From contig NZ_JTFC01000026.1 in NCBI RefSeq assembly GCF_003991225.1, positions 1-64,000 of the forward strand: a stretch of 64,000 nt of DNA. Reading direction: 5' to 3'. Position 1 is the stretch's first letter. The number at the start of each line of letters is the position of its first letter. Under the pieces are notes generated by a model. That model did not search any database. It was not told the origin of the DNA and saw nothing but the letters and a program-made list of their open reading frames with translations. The stretch is from Candidatus Kurthia intestinigallinarum (GTDB lineage: Bacteria > Bacillota > Bacilli > Bacillales_A > Planococcaceae). A program made the position numbers and the translations under genes. Of this stretch, positions 1 through 8,849 are shown one piece after another.

Positions 1-1100
1 ATCGCCCTTTTTTAAGCTTTAGTATTTGGTTTGTAGGATGTTTCATTCCATTTGCCTGGATTTTTCATAATTCAGAGGCGTCTACGTTAAGCATTACGAT
101 TGCCATCTTATTTACGTTTTTAATTTGTACATATTTTGCATCGGTATTAACGAATGGTCTCGTGTATATGTGGCTGTCCTTTATGATGATCATTAATGCT
201 GTAATGGCGGTATTATTTGGTTATTTTTATTTCGCCTTTTTCACAGCGATGTTTATTGGGCGTATTCGTAGCACAGTTGGCTTTTATATTATGTATGGCA
301 TCCATTTAGGGATTACCGTTGGATCAATTCTTGGTGGTTTCTTTATTGAAACAGAGCTGTATATTCAACAAATTCCTTATATGGTGCTTGTCGTATTTGG
401 GGCTATTTTGGGACCGTTTTATTTATACAGTCGTAAACAAAATACAGAGTTAGAAGGCCGGTTGCAAACAGCGAATGAACGTATTTCAGAGTTAAGTGTT
501 TATGAAGAACGTCAACGAATTGCCCGTGATTTACATGATACACTTGGGCAAAAATTATCGATGATCGGTTTGAAATTAGATTTAGCGTTACGTCTAGTCG
601 ATAAAAATCCAGATAAAGCTAAAGAAGAATTAAAAGATATTCGTCAAACGGCGAGTATGGCATTAAAAGAAGTGCGTGAAATGGTATCGGATATGAAGAA
701 AGTACAATTATCTGATGAACTGTATCAAGTTGAAAAATTATTACAAATGGCTGGTGTTAATTGTAAAATCGAAGGGGACCGTAAATTATACGATGTACCG
801 CTTATTTTAGAAAATACGCTGAGTATGTGTTTAAAAGAAGCAGTCAATAATGTTGTGCGCCATAGTGGAGCAAAGCATTGTACAATCACGGTTGAGCAAT
901 CAACGAAAGATATTGTCCTGATGGTGGAAGATGACGGCGTAGGTTTAAAAACGTCGATTAATGAATCCGCAGGCAATGGCTTAAAGGGTATGAATGAGCG
1001 CATTGAGTTTGTGAATGGTAAATTGATGGTTGAGCAACGACATAAGGGGACTGCTTTGATCTTTACAGTACCACTTGTTATCGTATACCAAGAAGGATGA
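1..1100 (+). CDS. Sensor histidine kinase, DesK-like (5' truncated by window edge)
   Basis: The reading frame is open from base 3, with no stop, so the gene starts before the window; the Met at 162 is internal. The visible 365 codons begin with hydrophobic membrane segments, followed by a linker helix. Then comes a HisKA_3-type dimerisation box with the phospho-acceptor in RIARDLHDTLGQ (His codon 534-536), and a HATPase_c domain with the N-box EAVNNVVRHS and the G-box DDGVGL. This order and the box are typical of the NarL/DesK class of kinases, which sense membrane state or other envelope signals and phosphorylate a LuxR/NarL-type regulator. DesK itself controls a lipid desaturase. No response regulator follows on this side, so any partner must lie upstream or elsewhere. 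Family call is firm; the sensed signal is unknown. Confidence 0.85.
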   Translation, partial: RPFLSFSIWFVGCFIPFAWIFHNSEASTLSITIAILFTFLICTYFASVLTNGLVYMWLSFMMIINAVMAVLFGYFYFAFFTAMFIGRIRSTVGFYIMYGIHLGITVGSILGGFFIETELYIQQIPYMVLVVFGAILGPFYLYSRKQNTELEGRLQTANERISELSVYEERQRIARDLHDTLGQKLSMIGLKLDLALRLVDKNPDKAKEELKDIRQTASMALKEVREMVSDMKKVQLSDELYQVEKLLQMAGVNCKIEGDRKLYDVPLILENTLSMCLKEAVNNVVRHSGAKHCTITVEQSTKDIVLMVEDDGVGLKTSINESAGNGLKGMNERIEFVNGKLMVEQRHKGTALIFTVPLVIVYQEG

Positions 1101-1104
1101 TTGG

Positions 1105-1587
1105 ATGAGAAGAAAAGGAATTTTTATGGCGGTATTGATGATTGTACTAGGGATTAGTGCGTTTATGACAATCCAACAAAATCGTAATGAAGACAAAGAT
1201 ATCGCCGTAATTTTAGATCACCAGGCACAAATTAATAAAATTGTCGTCATGCAGGATGATAAAACAGTAGCGACTTTTACTGGCAAAGAGGCCGTGCTTT
1301 ATGCAGAGCCAACGCCATTAGTCAATATTGCAGAAGTCGAACGAAAAACAATGAAGAAATTTGAAAAAGATGCTACTTATAGCATGCAATATTTTTATGA
1401 CGATACATTCTTGTATGCAGTAGATGTTTTTGCACTGAAAAATGACGAGCCTCTAACGGCGGATGAAAAATCATTTGTATTTACAATAAATGAAAAAAAC
1501 TATTTAGCCGTGTGGCAGCCCTATGGTAAGCAGTTATCACAGCATGAACATACAGTAAAATTATTAAAGAAACTTCAAGCAAATTAA
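1105..1587 (+). CDS. Small membrane-anchored protein of unknown function
   Basis: This 160-residue protein starts at ATG 1105, 5 bases after the kinase stop, with AAGAAGG about 8 bases upstream. A frame-compatible earlier start at 1075 would overlap the kinase and lacks a ribosome site. A basic N-terminus and one hydrophobic helix (about residues 4-21) look like a signal anchor, so the rest is probably outside the membrane. The remainder is soluble, Lys/Asp rich and contains one YxYDDTFLYAVDV-like beta segment. It has no motif I recognise. The tight spacing suggests co-transcription with the kinase and perhaps an accessory role in sensing, which is inference. Confidence 0.6.
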   Translation: MRRKGIFMAVLMIVLGISAFMTIQQNRNEDKDIAVILDHQAQINKIVVMQDDKTVATFTGKEAVLYAEPTPLVNIAEVERKTMKKFEKDATYSMQYFYDDTFLYAVDVFALKNDEPLTADEKSFVFTINEKNYLAVWQPYGKQLSQHEHTVKLLKKLQAN

Positions 1588-1660
1588 AAGGGTACTGACC
1601 TACTTTTTAAATTGAATCTCACTGACATTTTTCTAGAAGTCGATATCAAATTCTTTCTGA

Positions 1661-1705
1661 ACCATCTTTTTCTGGTATACAACCGGAGAAAGGTGGTTTT
1701 ATTTT
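1661..1705 (+). terminator. Rho-independent terminator of the kinase unit
   Basis: A 15-bp stem (1661-1675 with 1683-1697, three G-U pairs) closes a 7-base loop and is followed by a T-rich tract. It lies 74 bases after the small protein gene. Confidence 0.65.
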
Positions 1706-1819
1706 ATATTCATTTTTAGATTAGCCAAGTGGAGATAGGTGTTTTTTAAAACTGAAAAAATATTTCTCCTTAAAAAGGATTATAAAATAAAATGAATGGG
1801 AATAGAGTATGGAAATAGC

Positions 1820-1834
1820 TTGTAAGCGGTTTCT
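1820..1834 (+). promoter_or_regulatory. Catabolite-responsive element (cre) upstream of the alpha-glucoside operon
   Basis: TTGTAAGCGGTTTCT fits the CcpA consensus WTGNAANCGNWWNCW at every defined position. It lies about 113 bases before the first glucosidase start, in the only long gap before the operon, so carbon catabolite control of the sugar operon is likely. The local LacI-family regulator could also recognise this kind of site. Nothing else in 1706-1946 is recognisable. Confidence 0.75.
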
Positions 1835-1946
1835 TTTTTAATGTTCACAAACTATAATTTGTAAAATGTGAAATATTTTTTCTTCAAAATGCTTGTTTTT
1901 TCTATTTCAAGCATTTATTATATGGTTTAAGAAGGAAGGTGCATTC

Positions 1947-3590
1947 ATGACAGCTTGGTGGAAAAAAAGCTCCGTTTATCAAATTTATCCAAGAAGTTTT
2001 CAAGATTCGAATGGCGATGGGATAGGAGATTTACAAGGAATTATGCAACGCCTTCCGTATTTAGAAAAACTCGGCATTGATATTATTTGGTTGGGGCCTA
2101 TCTATGACTCACCGAATGATGATAATGGTTATGATATTCGAGATTATCAGAAAATTCAAAAAGAATTTGGCTCGTTAGATGATTTTAAGCAATTAGTGAC
2201 AGCAGCAAAAGCACATGGTATTGGCATTATGATGGATTTAGTAGTTAATCATACTTCAGATGAGCATCAATGGTTTGAAGAGGCAAGAAGTTCACGCACT
2301 TCAAAGTACCGTGACTATTATATCTTCAAAGAACAACCGAATAACTGGGGTTCTTTTTTCTCAGGATCGGCTTGGACGTATAATGAACCAACGGATGATT
2401 ATTATTTACATTTGTTTTCAACAAAACAACCTGATTTAAACTGGGAAAATAGTGAAATGCGTCAAGTCATTTATGATATGATGAAGAGCTGGTTGAAACT
2501 CGGTATTGTTGGGTTTCGCATGGATGTGATTAATTTAATTGCGAAGGATGAGCGTTTCCCGGATGGGGAAAAACAAGACGGCGAATTATATGGTGATGGT
2601 AGCCCGTACTATATGAATTTACTAAAGGTTCACGATTACTTGAAAGAAATGTATAAAGAGGTGTTAGCAGATGGCGATTATGTGACGGTAGGTGAAACGC
2701 CTGGAACTACGCCTGAAAGTGCAAGCGTTTTCACAAATCCACATGACAAGGAATTGTCGATGATTTTTACGTTCGAACATATGGACGTAGATAGTGAGGG
2801 GCCTAAATGGCACCATAAGCCACTGGATTTGGTAGCGTTAAAACAAATTTTTGAGCGCTGGCAACGAGAGCTTCATGGCACAGGCTGGAATAGTTTGTAT
2901 TGGAATAATCATGATCAGCCGCGTGTTGTTTCTCGTTTCGGGCAGGATGGGAAGTACCGCGTGCAATCTGCAAAAATGCTCGCGATAGCACTGCATTTGA
3001 TGCAAGGAACACCGTATATTTATCAGGGAGAGGAAATCGGTATGACAAATGTTGATTTTCAGTCGATTGATGAGTATCGCGATATTGAAACATTAAATTA
3101 TTATGAGGAACAGCTAGCGAATGGTAAAACAGCAGAGCTTACGTTGCAAGACATTGCACGAAAAAGTCGCGACCATGCGAGAACACCAATGCAATGGGAT
3201 GAAACGGGTGGCTTTACAACGGGGACGCCATGGATTCGTATGAATGATAATGTCACACAAATTAATGTCAAAGCGGCGCTTGCAGATCCAAATTCAATCT
3301 TTTATACGTATCAACAATTGATTCAGCTAAGAAAAAATGAACATATTGTACAGCATGGAACGTTTGAATTATTGCTAAAAGAGCATCCGCAATTATTTGT
3401 TTATAAACGACAAGATGAACAACGCACATGGCTTGTCATTGCGAACTTTTCTGAGCAAACGTTTGCACAAAATTTTGCTACCGTAGACGTCACGCAGCTG
3501 ACGAAGGCAATTATTACAAATGGTGGTGTGCGCATTGACGGAGAAATTATACACATCGAGCCATATGGAGCTGCGGTATTTGAGGTTTAA
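1947..3590 (+). CDS. GH13 alpha-glucosidase, probably oligo-1,6-glucosidase
   Basis: Cytoplasmic 547-residue GH13 (alpha-amylase family) exo-glucosidase. The start at 1947 has GAAGGAAGGTG upstream; the longer frame from 1893 has no ribosome site. The GH13 regions are visible: DLVVNHTSDEHQWF (region I), QPDLNWEN, nucleophile Asp193 in GFRMDVINL (region II), acid/base Glu250 in VGETPG, and Asp323 in NNHDQPR. The residue after the nucleophile is Val194. In this subfamily Val at that place goes with alpha-1,6 activity (oligo-1,6-glucosidase, isomaltase) and Ala with alpha-1,4 activity. It probably hydrolyses isomaltose-type oligosaccharides brought in by the adjacent ABC transporter. The sucrose or trehalose relatives of the family cannot be fully excluded. 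The gene is first in the operon and follows a cre site. Confidence 0.88.
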   Translation: MTAWWKKSSVYQIYPRSFQDSNGDGIGDLQGIMQRLPYLEKLGIDIIWLGPIYDSPNDDNGYDIRDYQKIQKEFGSLDDFKQLVTAAKAHGIGIMMDLVVNHTSDEHQWFEEARSSRTSKYRDYYIFKEQPNNWGSFFSGSAWTYNEPTDDYYLHLFSTKQPDLNWENSEMRQVIYDMMKSWLKLGIVGFRMDVINLIAKDERFPDGEKQDGELYGDGSPYYMNLLKVHDYLKEMYKEVLADGDYVTVGETPGTTPESASVFTNPHDKELSMIFTFEHMDVDSEGPKWHHKPLDLVALKQIFERWQRELHGTGWNSLYWNNHDQPRVVSRFGQDGKYRVQSAKMLAIALHLMQGTPYIYQGEEIGMTNVDFQSIDEYRDIETLNYYEEQLANGKTAELTLQDIARKSRDHARTPMQWDETGGFTTGTPWIRMNDNVTQINVKAALADPNSIFYTYQQLIQLRKNEHIVQHGTFELLLKEHPQLFVYKRQDEQRTWLVIANFSEQTFAQNFATVDVTQLTKAIITNGGVRIDGEIIHIEPYGAAVFEV

Positions 3591-3608
3591 AATGTGAGGA
3601 GTGATGAA

Positions 3609-4694
3609 ATGGCTACATTGGATTTACAACATGTCGGGAAATTATATGATAAAGAAGTACGAGCCATTACAGATTTTAATTTATCTGTTGAAGATGAAGA
3701 ATTTATCGTCTTTGTCGGCCCATCTGGATGCGGAAAAAGTACAACACTACGTATGATTGCTGGGTTGGAAGAAATTTCAGAGGGTGACTTTTTAATCGAT
3801 GGAAAGCGTATGAATGATATGCCGCCGAAGGACCGTGATATTGCGATGGTATTCCAAAACTACGCGCTTTATCCACATATGACGGTATTTGATAATATGG
3901 CATTTGGGCTGAAAATGCGTAAATTCCCGAAAAAGGAAATTAAAGAGCGCGTTGAGGAAGCGGCGAAAATTTTAGACTTGTCACATTTATTAAAACGAAA
4001 GCCCAAAGCATTATCGGGAGGGCAACGGCAGCGTGTAGCGCTTGGACGTGCAATCGTCCGAGATGCAAAAATTTTCTTAATGGATGAGCCGCTATCGAAT
4101 TTAGATTCTAAGCTCCGCGTACAAATGCGTACTGAAATTATTAAATTACATCGTCGTCTAAAAACGACAACCATTTATGTGACGCATGATCAGACGGAAG
4201 CAATGACGATGGCAAGCCGTATTGTCATTATGAAAGATGGTTTTATTCAACAAATCGGTACACCAAAAGAAGTGTATGAATTACCGAATAATGTTTTTGT
4301 TGGCGGTTTTATTGGCAGTCCAGCGATGAATTTCTTTAAAGGGATCATCCAAGATGGCAAATTTATTATTACAAACCATGCCTTTGATATTTCGCCGATG
4401 TATGTAGAGGCAATCAAGGCATATGAAGGTAAAGAAGTCATTATGGGCATTCGCTCGGAACATATTACAAGTCAGGCACCGACCGGAGAGATGGCGCTAG
4501 AAATTCCGGTGCATGTGGATACGGTGGAGCTCACAGGTGCTGAGCAAATGGTGTATGGCGATTTAGAGGGGCAACCACTAATTGGTCGTGCAGATGCAAA
4601 ACGGGAAATTATGATGGGCGCTTCATTACCGCTTTATTTCCATACGGAACATGTACACTTCTTTGATGCAAAAACAGAAAATCGTATTTTTTAA
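3609..4694 (+). CDS. Sugar ABC transporter ATPase, MalK/MsmX type
   Basis: 361-residue ATPase of the CUT1 carbohydrate importer group, bound to the membrane through the two permeases. The start at 3609 follows AGGAG with 7-base spacing; an upstream GTG at 3594 lies inside that ribosome site. Motifs are Walker A GPSGCGKST, signature LSGGQRQR, Walker B IFLMDEPLSNLD and H-loop THDQTEA. A C-terminal TOBE/OB region of about 120 residues is present, as in MalK and UgpC. Many Firmicutes sugar importers lack their own ATPase and borrow MsmX. Here a dedicated copy sits in the operon, between a glucosidase and the binding protein. Confidence 0.92.
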   Translation: MATLDLQHVGKLYDKEVRAITDFNLSVEDEEFIVFVGPSGCGKSTTLRMIAGLEEISEGDFLIDGKRMNDMPPKDRDIAMVFQNYALYPHMTVFDNMAFGLKMRKFPKKEIKERVEEAAKILDLSHLLKRKPKALSGGQRQRVALGRAIVRDAKIFLMDEPLSNLDSKLRVQMRTEIIKLHRRLKTTTIYVTHDQTEAMTMASRIVIMKDGFIQQIGTPKEVYELPNNVFVGGFIGSPAMNFFKGIIQDGKFIITNHAFDISPMYVEAIKAYEGKEVIMGIRSEHITSQAPTGEMALEIPVHVDTVELTGAEQMVYGDLEGQPLIGRADAKREIMMGASLPLYFHTEHVHFFDAKTENRIF

Positions 4695-4701
4695 TGTAGT
4701 T

Positions 4702-4716
4702 GTGCAAACGTTTTCG
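4702..4716 (+). promoter_or_regulatory. LacI/CcpA-type operator between ATPase and binding-protein genes
   Basis: The 12-base core GCAAACGTTTTC (4704-4715) is one mismatch from a perfect LacI-family palindrome. Read as a cre, it misses only the outer two positions. It lies in the 70-base gap before the binding-protein gene, where an extra internal promoter or roadblock is plausible. The LacI-family regulator encoded at 7838 is the natural candidate to bind it; CcpA is the alternative. Confidence 0.45.
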
Positions 4717-4764
4717 CAAACTGTGAGAACGTCTTAATAAACAAACAAATGGGAGGCGAAGTAA

Positions 4765-6072
4765 ATGAAACAACGTAAATGGAAGTCGGGATTATTAGCT
4801 TTATCAATTGTAGGTGCAATGTCGCTAGCAGCATGTGGTAACGCCGGAGATTCGAGCTCTGGCGGTGGGAAAGACGGTGACAAAACGGTCGTGGATGTAT
4901 TCCAATTTAAAGTAGAGTTTAAAGACCAGTTCGAAAAAGTTGCTGAGCAATATGAAAAAGAAAATAAAGATGTAGATATTAACATCACAACAGTTGGTGG
5001 CGGTGAAGATTACGGTGCAGCGCTACGTTCAAAATTTGCATCTGGCAATGAACCAGCAATTTATAATATTGGTGGACCGCAGGATGTTGAAGACTGGAAT
5101 GATAAGTTAGCAGATTTATCGGATACAAAAGCAGCTGGTGCGGCGCTTGAGGGAACATTAGCAGGCGCAACAAAAGACAGTAAAGTATTAGGTTTACCTT
5201 ACAACCAAGAAGGCTATGGTTTCATTTACAATAAGGCAATCTTTGAAAAAGCAGGCATTGATCCGGCATCAATTAAAGATTATGCTTCTCTTGAAAAAGC
5301 AGCGAAAGACTTAGATGCGAAAAAAGATGAGTTAGGTATCGAAGCTGTATTCGCGTTACCCGGTAAAGAAACATGGGTAACAGGCTTACATTTATCGAAT
5401 ACATTCCTAGCGCCCGAATTTGATAATGATGTCATGAAAGCTTATGACGCAAAAGATGTAACGTTTAAATACGGAGATGCATTTAAACAAATTTTAGATT
5501 TACAAAATAAATACTCTGTAGCACCGACGGTTAGTTTAGATTACTCGAAACAAATGGAAGAATTGTTCTCAAATAGTAAGGTAGCTATCGTACAACAAGG
5601 GAACTGGGTATACTCAACAATCGCGGGTATTGATGAGGAGTTAGCGAATAATAATATCGGCTTAATGCCAATTCCAGTAGAAGGCTATGCTGATGCGAAA
5701 TTACCTGTTGGCGTACCGATGTACTGGGGCGTGAATAGTAATAAAGATGAAAAAGTAGTAGAAGCTTCAAAAGAATTTATCGATTGGTTATACACATCAG
5801 ATGCAGGAAAAACAGCGGTTATCGAAGACTTTAAATTTGTACCAGCATATGAAGGGTATGATTCATCAAAAATCTCAGATCCATTATCAAAAGCGGTATA
5901 TGATTACTCAGAAAAAGGCGAAACAATTGGCTGGGTGTTCATGGGTTATCCAACAGATTGGGGTCAAAATAAGCTAGGTGTTGAGATTCAAAAATATTTA
6001 AGTGGTAAAACAACATGGGATAAACTTGAAAAATCAGTTGAGAAATCATGGAATGCAGATCGTAATAAATAA
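4765..6072 (+). CDS. Extracellular sugar-binding lipoprotein, MalE-like
   Basis: 435-residue solute-binding protein (SBP family 1) that captures sugar outside the membrane for the MalFG-type permeases encoded downstream. The N-terminus is a lipoprotein signal with lipobox SLAAC (about residues 18-22), followed by a Gly/Ser/Asp linker typical of tethered binding proteins. A good ribosome site, GGGAGGCG, precedes the ATG. The late segments with EFIDWLYTSDAGKTAV are typical of maltose and maltodextrin binders. Given the two flanking alpha-glucosidases, the ligand is probably malto- or isomalto-oligosaccharide. The exact sugar cannot be read from sequence. Confidence 0.9.
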   Translation: MKQRKWKSGLLALSIVGAMSLAACGNAGDSSSGGGKDGDKTVVDVFQFKVEFKDQFEKVAEQYEKENKDVDINITTVGGGEDYGAALRSKFASGNEPAIYNIGGPQDVEDWNDKLADLSDTKAAGAALEGTLAGATKDSKVLGLPYNQEGYGFIYNKAIFEKAGIDPASIKDYASLEKAAKDLDAKKDELGIEAVFALPGKETWVTGLHLSNTFLAPEFDNDVMKAYDAKDVTFKYGDAFKQILDLQNKYSVAPTVSLDYSKQMEELFSNSKVAIVQQGNWVYSTIAGIDEELANNNIGLMPIPVEGYADAKLPVGVPMYWGVNSNKDEKVVEASKEFIDWLYTSDAGKTAVIEDFKFVPAYEGYDSSKISDPLSKAVYDYSEKGETIGWVFMGYPTDWGQNKLGVEIQKYLSGKTTWDKLEKSVEKSWNADRNK

Positions 6073-6083
6073 TGAATGATGGG

Positions 6084-6135
6084 AATAGGACTGTTCCGTA
6101 CGAGCCGTATTGCTCCAAACGGCGGTCCTATTTTT
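6084..6135 (+). terminator. Intra-operon attenuator hairpin after the binding-protein gene
   Basis: AATAGGAC (6084-6091) pairs with GTCCTATT (6125-6132), followed by a T-rich tract. CCGT/ACGG can pair inside the loop. Partial terminators or RNA-stabilising hairpins at this place commonly let binding protein be made in excess over permease. Confidence 0.5.
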
Positions 6136-6151
6136 ATTAGGAGGTAGAGCG

Positions 6152-7009
6152 ATGAAAAAAGGCTTATGGTATTGGGCGTTTATTGCGCCAGCGTTATTTG
6201 CATTAGTAGCAGTCGTTGTTGCGCCGTTATTATTAGGTGTCTATTACTCATTTACGAACTGGAATGGTATCGAGGTAAAAGAATTTGTGGGCTTCGATAA
6301 CTATTTGAAGTTATTCGACGATGAAGAATTTATTCAATCACTAAAATTCACGGTATTATTTGCGGTCGTATCGATTTTTTTAATTAATTTCTTTGGGCTA
6401 GGTTTAGCAATGCTTGTGACAGCTAAATTAAAAACAAATAAATTATTACGTACGATTTTCTTCATGCCAAATTTAATTGGGGGCTTAATTTTAGGCTTTA
6501 TTTGGCAGTTTATTTTCACGAAAGCCTTTGATGGTATTGGACAGGCATTTGGCATTGAAAGCTTGCAGGGCTGGTTATCGACGACAACAACTGGCTTCTG
6601 GGGCATGGTCATCTTAATGAGTTGGCAAATGTCTGGGTATATTATGGTCATTTATATTGCGTACTTAGAGGGCATTTCACCAGAGTTAATTGAAGCGGCG
6701 GATATGGACGGGGCGAATGGCTGGCAGAAATTCCACAGTATTATTTTCCCACTTGTGGCACCGGCCTTTACGGTCAGTATGTTCCTAACTTTATCGAATA
6801 CGTTTAAATTGTACGATCAAAACCTGTCATTAACTGGTGGTGGGCCGTACAATTCAACGCAGATGGTGGCGATGAATATTTTCAATACGGCGTATAAGCA
6901 ACTTGATATGAGCTATGCGCAGGCAAAAGCGGTTATTTTCTTCTTAATTGTAGCCGTTATTTCACTGCTACAAGTGTATTGGAATAAAAAACGAGAGGTG
7001 GAGATGTAA
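6152..7009 (+). CDS. Sugar ABC transporter permease, MalF type
   Basis: 285-residue inner-membrane permease with about six hydrophobic segments. It carries the cytoplasmic EAA loop that docks to the ATPase: SPELIEAADMDGANGWQ (around residue 190). The start at 6152 has AGGAGGTAG upstream; the longer frame from 6110 has none. It lies after an attenuator hairpin and abuts the MalG-type gene. Together with the ATPase and lipoprotein it forms a complete CUT1 importer for alpha-glucosides. Confidence 0.92.
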   Translation: MKKGLWYWAFIAPALFALVAVVVAPLLLGVYYSFTNWNGIEVKEFVGFDNYLKLFDDEEFIQSLKFTVLFAVVSIFLINFFGLGLAMLVTAKLKTNKLLRTIFFMPNLIGGLILGFIWQFIFTKAFDGIGQAFGIESLQGWLSTTTTGFWGMVILMSWQMSGYIMVIYIAYLEGISPELIEAADMDGANGWQKFHSIIFPLVAPAFTVSMFLTLSNTFKLYDQNLSLTGGGPYNSTQMVAMNIFNTAYKQLDMSYAQAKAVIFFLIVAVISLLQVYWNKKREVEM

Positions 7010-7825
7010 ATGAAAAAAGCGTATTTATTACCGCTTGAAATATTCGGCATTATTTTGGCGCTCATTTGGTTATCTCCATTTTACTTAATGCTCGTCAATT
7101 CATTTAAAACGAAGAAAGAAATTTTTAGCGATACATTAAAGCCGCCTGCAGATTTTACGTGGGCCAACTATGTGCAAGCGTTTAAGGAACTTGATTTTGC
7201 GCAGACATTTTTTAACTCATTGATTATTACGGTTGGTAGTGTAGTTGTCATTATTATTTTCTCTGCACTTGCAGCCTATGCATTATCCCGTGTGAAAAGC
7301 AAAGTATCGACAGTTATTTTTTTCTTATTCGTTGCGGCGATGCTCATTCCATTCCAGTCAGTGATGATTCCCTTAGTGACGATTTTTGGTCAGCTTGAAA
7401 TGCTAAATCGTGGCGGTTTAATCTTCATGTATTTAGGCTTTGGCGCTAGCTTATCAATCTTCCTTTATCATGGGGCGCTGACATCAATTCCAAAGTCGCT
7501 TGACGAGGCAGCAACAATTGACGGCGCCAATCGCTGGCAGGTTTTCTGGCATGTTATTTTCCCGATGCTGAAGCCAATTACTGTGACAGTGGCGATTTTA
7601 AATACCATCTGGATTTGGAATGATTACTTATTACCATCACTTGTGATTAATGCAGATGGTATGCAGACGATTCCACTAAAAATGTTCTTCTTCTTCGGGG
7701 AATATACGAAGCAGTGGCATTTAGCATTAGCAGGCTTAACGATTGCGATTGTACCGGTTATTATCGCGTACTTCTTCGCACAAAAACAAATCATCAAAGG
7801 GGTATCCGATGGTGCTGTAAAGTAA
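7010..7825 (+). CDS. Sugar ABC transporter permease, MalG type
   Basis: 271-residue permease, second half of the CUT1 channel, directly adjacent to the MalF-type gene. The EAA loop reads SIPKSLDEAATIDGANRWQ (about residues 160-178). Six hydrophobic helices and a short cytoplasmic C-terminus are visible. GAGGTGG within the end of the preceding gene serves as ribosome site. Nothing unusual was seen. Confidence 0.92.
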   Translation: MKKAYLLPLEIFGIILALIWLSPFYLMLVNSFKTKKEIFSDTLKPPADFTWANYVQAFKELDFAQTFFNSLIITVGSVVVIIIFSALAAYALSRVKSKVSTVIFFLFVAAMLIPFQSVMIPLVTIFGQLEMLNRGGLIFMYLGFGASLSIFLYHGALTSIPKSLDEAATIDGANRWQVFWHVIFPMLKPITVTVAILNTIWIWNDYLLPSLVINADGMQTIPLKMFFFFGEYTKQWHLALAGLTIAIVPVIIAYFFAQKQIIKGVSDGAVK

Positions 7826-7837
7826 AGGAGTTTATGT

Positions 7838-8848
7838 ATGGCGACAATTATAGACGTAGCAAAGGCAGCCAATGTGTCGCCGTCAACGGTGTCACGTGTT
7901 ATTGCGGATCATCCGCGAATTAGTTTGAAAACGAAGCGGAAAGTTCGTGAGGTCATGAAGGACTTGGCGTATTATCCGAATATCCAGGCGCGTAATTTAG
8001 CGGCTAAAAAGACGATGATGCTTGGCGTTGTGATGGGGCATTCGGCGATGCTCGCATTCCAAAATCCATTCTTCCCCGAAGTCATTCGCGGTATTAGTGC
8101 TACAGCACATGCAAGGAAATATGGCTTATCACTATCTACAGGGGGAACAGAACGTGAAATTTTAGATGAAGTGCGCGCGATGGTACAAAGTAAAAAGGTA
8201 GATGGTATTATTCTCCTTTATGCGAAAGACCAGGATCCGATTTTTGAATATTTACGAGCTGAAAATTTTCCATTTGTTGTCGTTGGCACACCACCGGAGC
8301 ATCGGTTAGAAACGGACTATATTGATAATAATAATGTCGCGTTAGCAGAGGAGCTTGTCGATTATTTAATTGCTTTGGGCCATGAAGACATTGCTTTTGT
8401 TGGGGGTGACATTCATTATGGCGTGACGCGCGACCGTGTAAAAGGCTTTGAGCAAAGTTACGCGAAACATGGCTTAGAGGTAGATGCGGCGTATTATCAG
8501 CATAATACCGATCATGTTGAAGAAACCTTACTTAAATTAATGCAGCTTAAAAATCGACCAACAGCGATTTTGACACAGGATGATTTGATGGCCTATGAAA
8601 TAATTACGCATTTAGAACGTCTAGCGATTCGTGTACCAGATGATGTATCGATTATTAGTATTAATAACCATGCCTTATCGAATTATGTGCGACCCGCATT
8701 AACGACGGTGGAAATTCATATTTTTGAATTGGGTTATAAAGCAGCGGAATTTTTATGCCAACGCATTGAAAATCCGACAAAAAAGGCGCAACATGCTTTC
8801 GTTGAAACGAAGCTCATTGTGCGTGAATCTTGTGCGAAGAGGTGTTGA
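7838..8848 (+). CDS. LacI-family transcriptional regulator of the alpha-glucoside operon
   Basis: 336-residue regulator. The N-terminal HTH reads TIIDVAKAANVSPSTVSRVI and is followed by the hinge-helix region NIQARNLAAKKT, which inserts in the operator minor groove. The rest is a periplasmic-binding-protein-like effector domain. The gene lies inside the operon, between the permease and the second glucosidase, so it probably regulates its own operon. The effector is presumably a sugar taken up by the importer. Candidate operators are the palindromes at 4702-4716 and 1820-1834. Family certain, effector unknown. Confidence 0.9.
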   Translation: MATIIDVAKAANVSPSTVSRVIADHPRISLKTKRKVREVMKDLAYYPNIQARNLAAKKTMMLGVVMGHSAMLAFQNPFFPEVIRGISATAHARKYGLSLSTGGTEREILDEVRAMVQSKKVDGIILLYAKDQDPIFEYLRAENFPFVVVGTPPEHRLETDYIDNNNVALAEELVDYLIALGHEDIAFVGGDIHYGVTRDRVKGFEQSYAKHGLEVDAAYYQHNTDHVEETLLKLMQLKNRPTAILTQDDLMAYEIITHLERLAIRVPDDVSIISINNHALSNYVRPALTTVEIHIFELGYKAAEFLCQRIENPTKKAQHAFVETKLIVRESCAKRC

Positions 8849-8849
8849 A

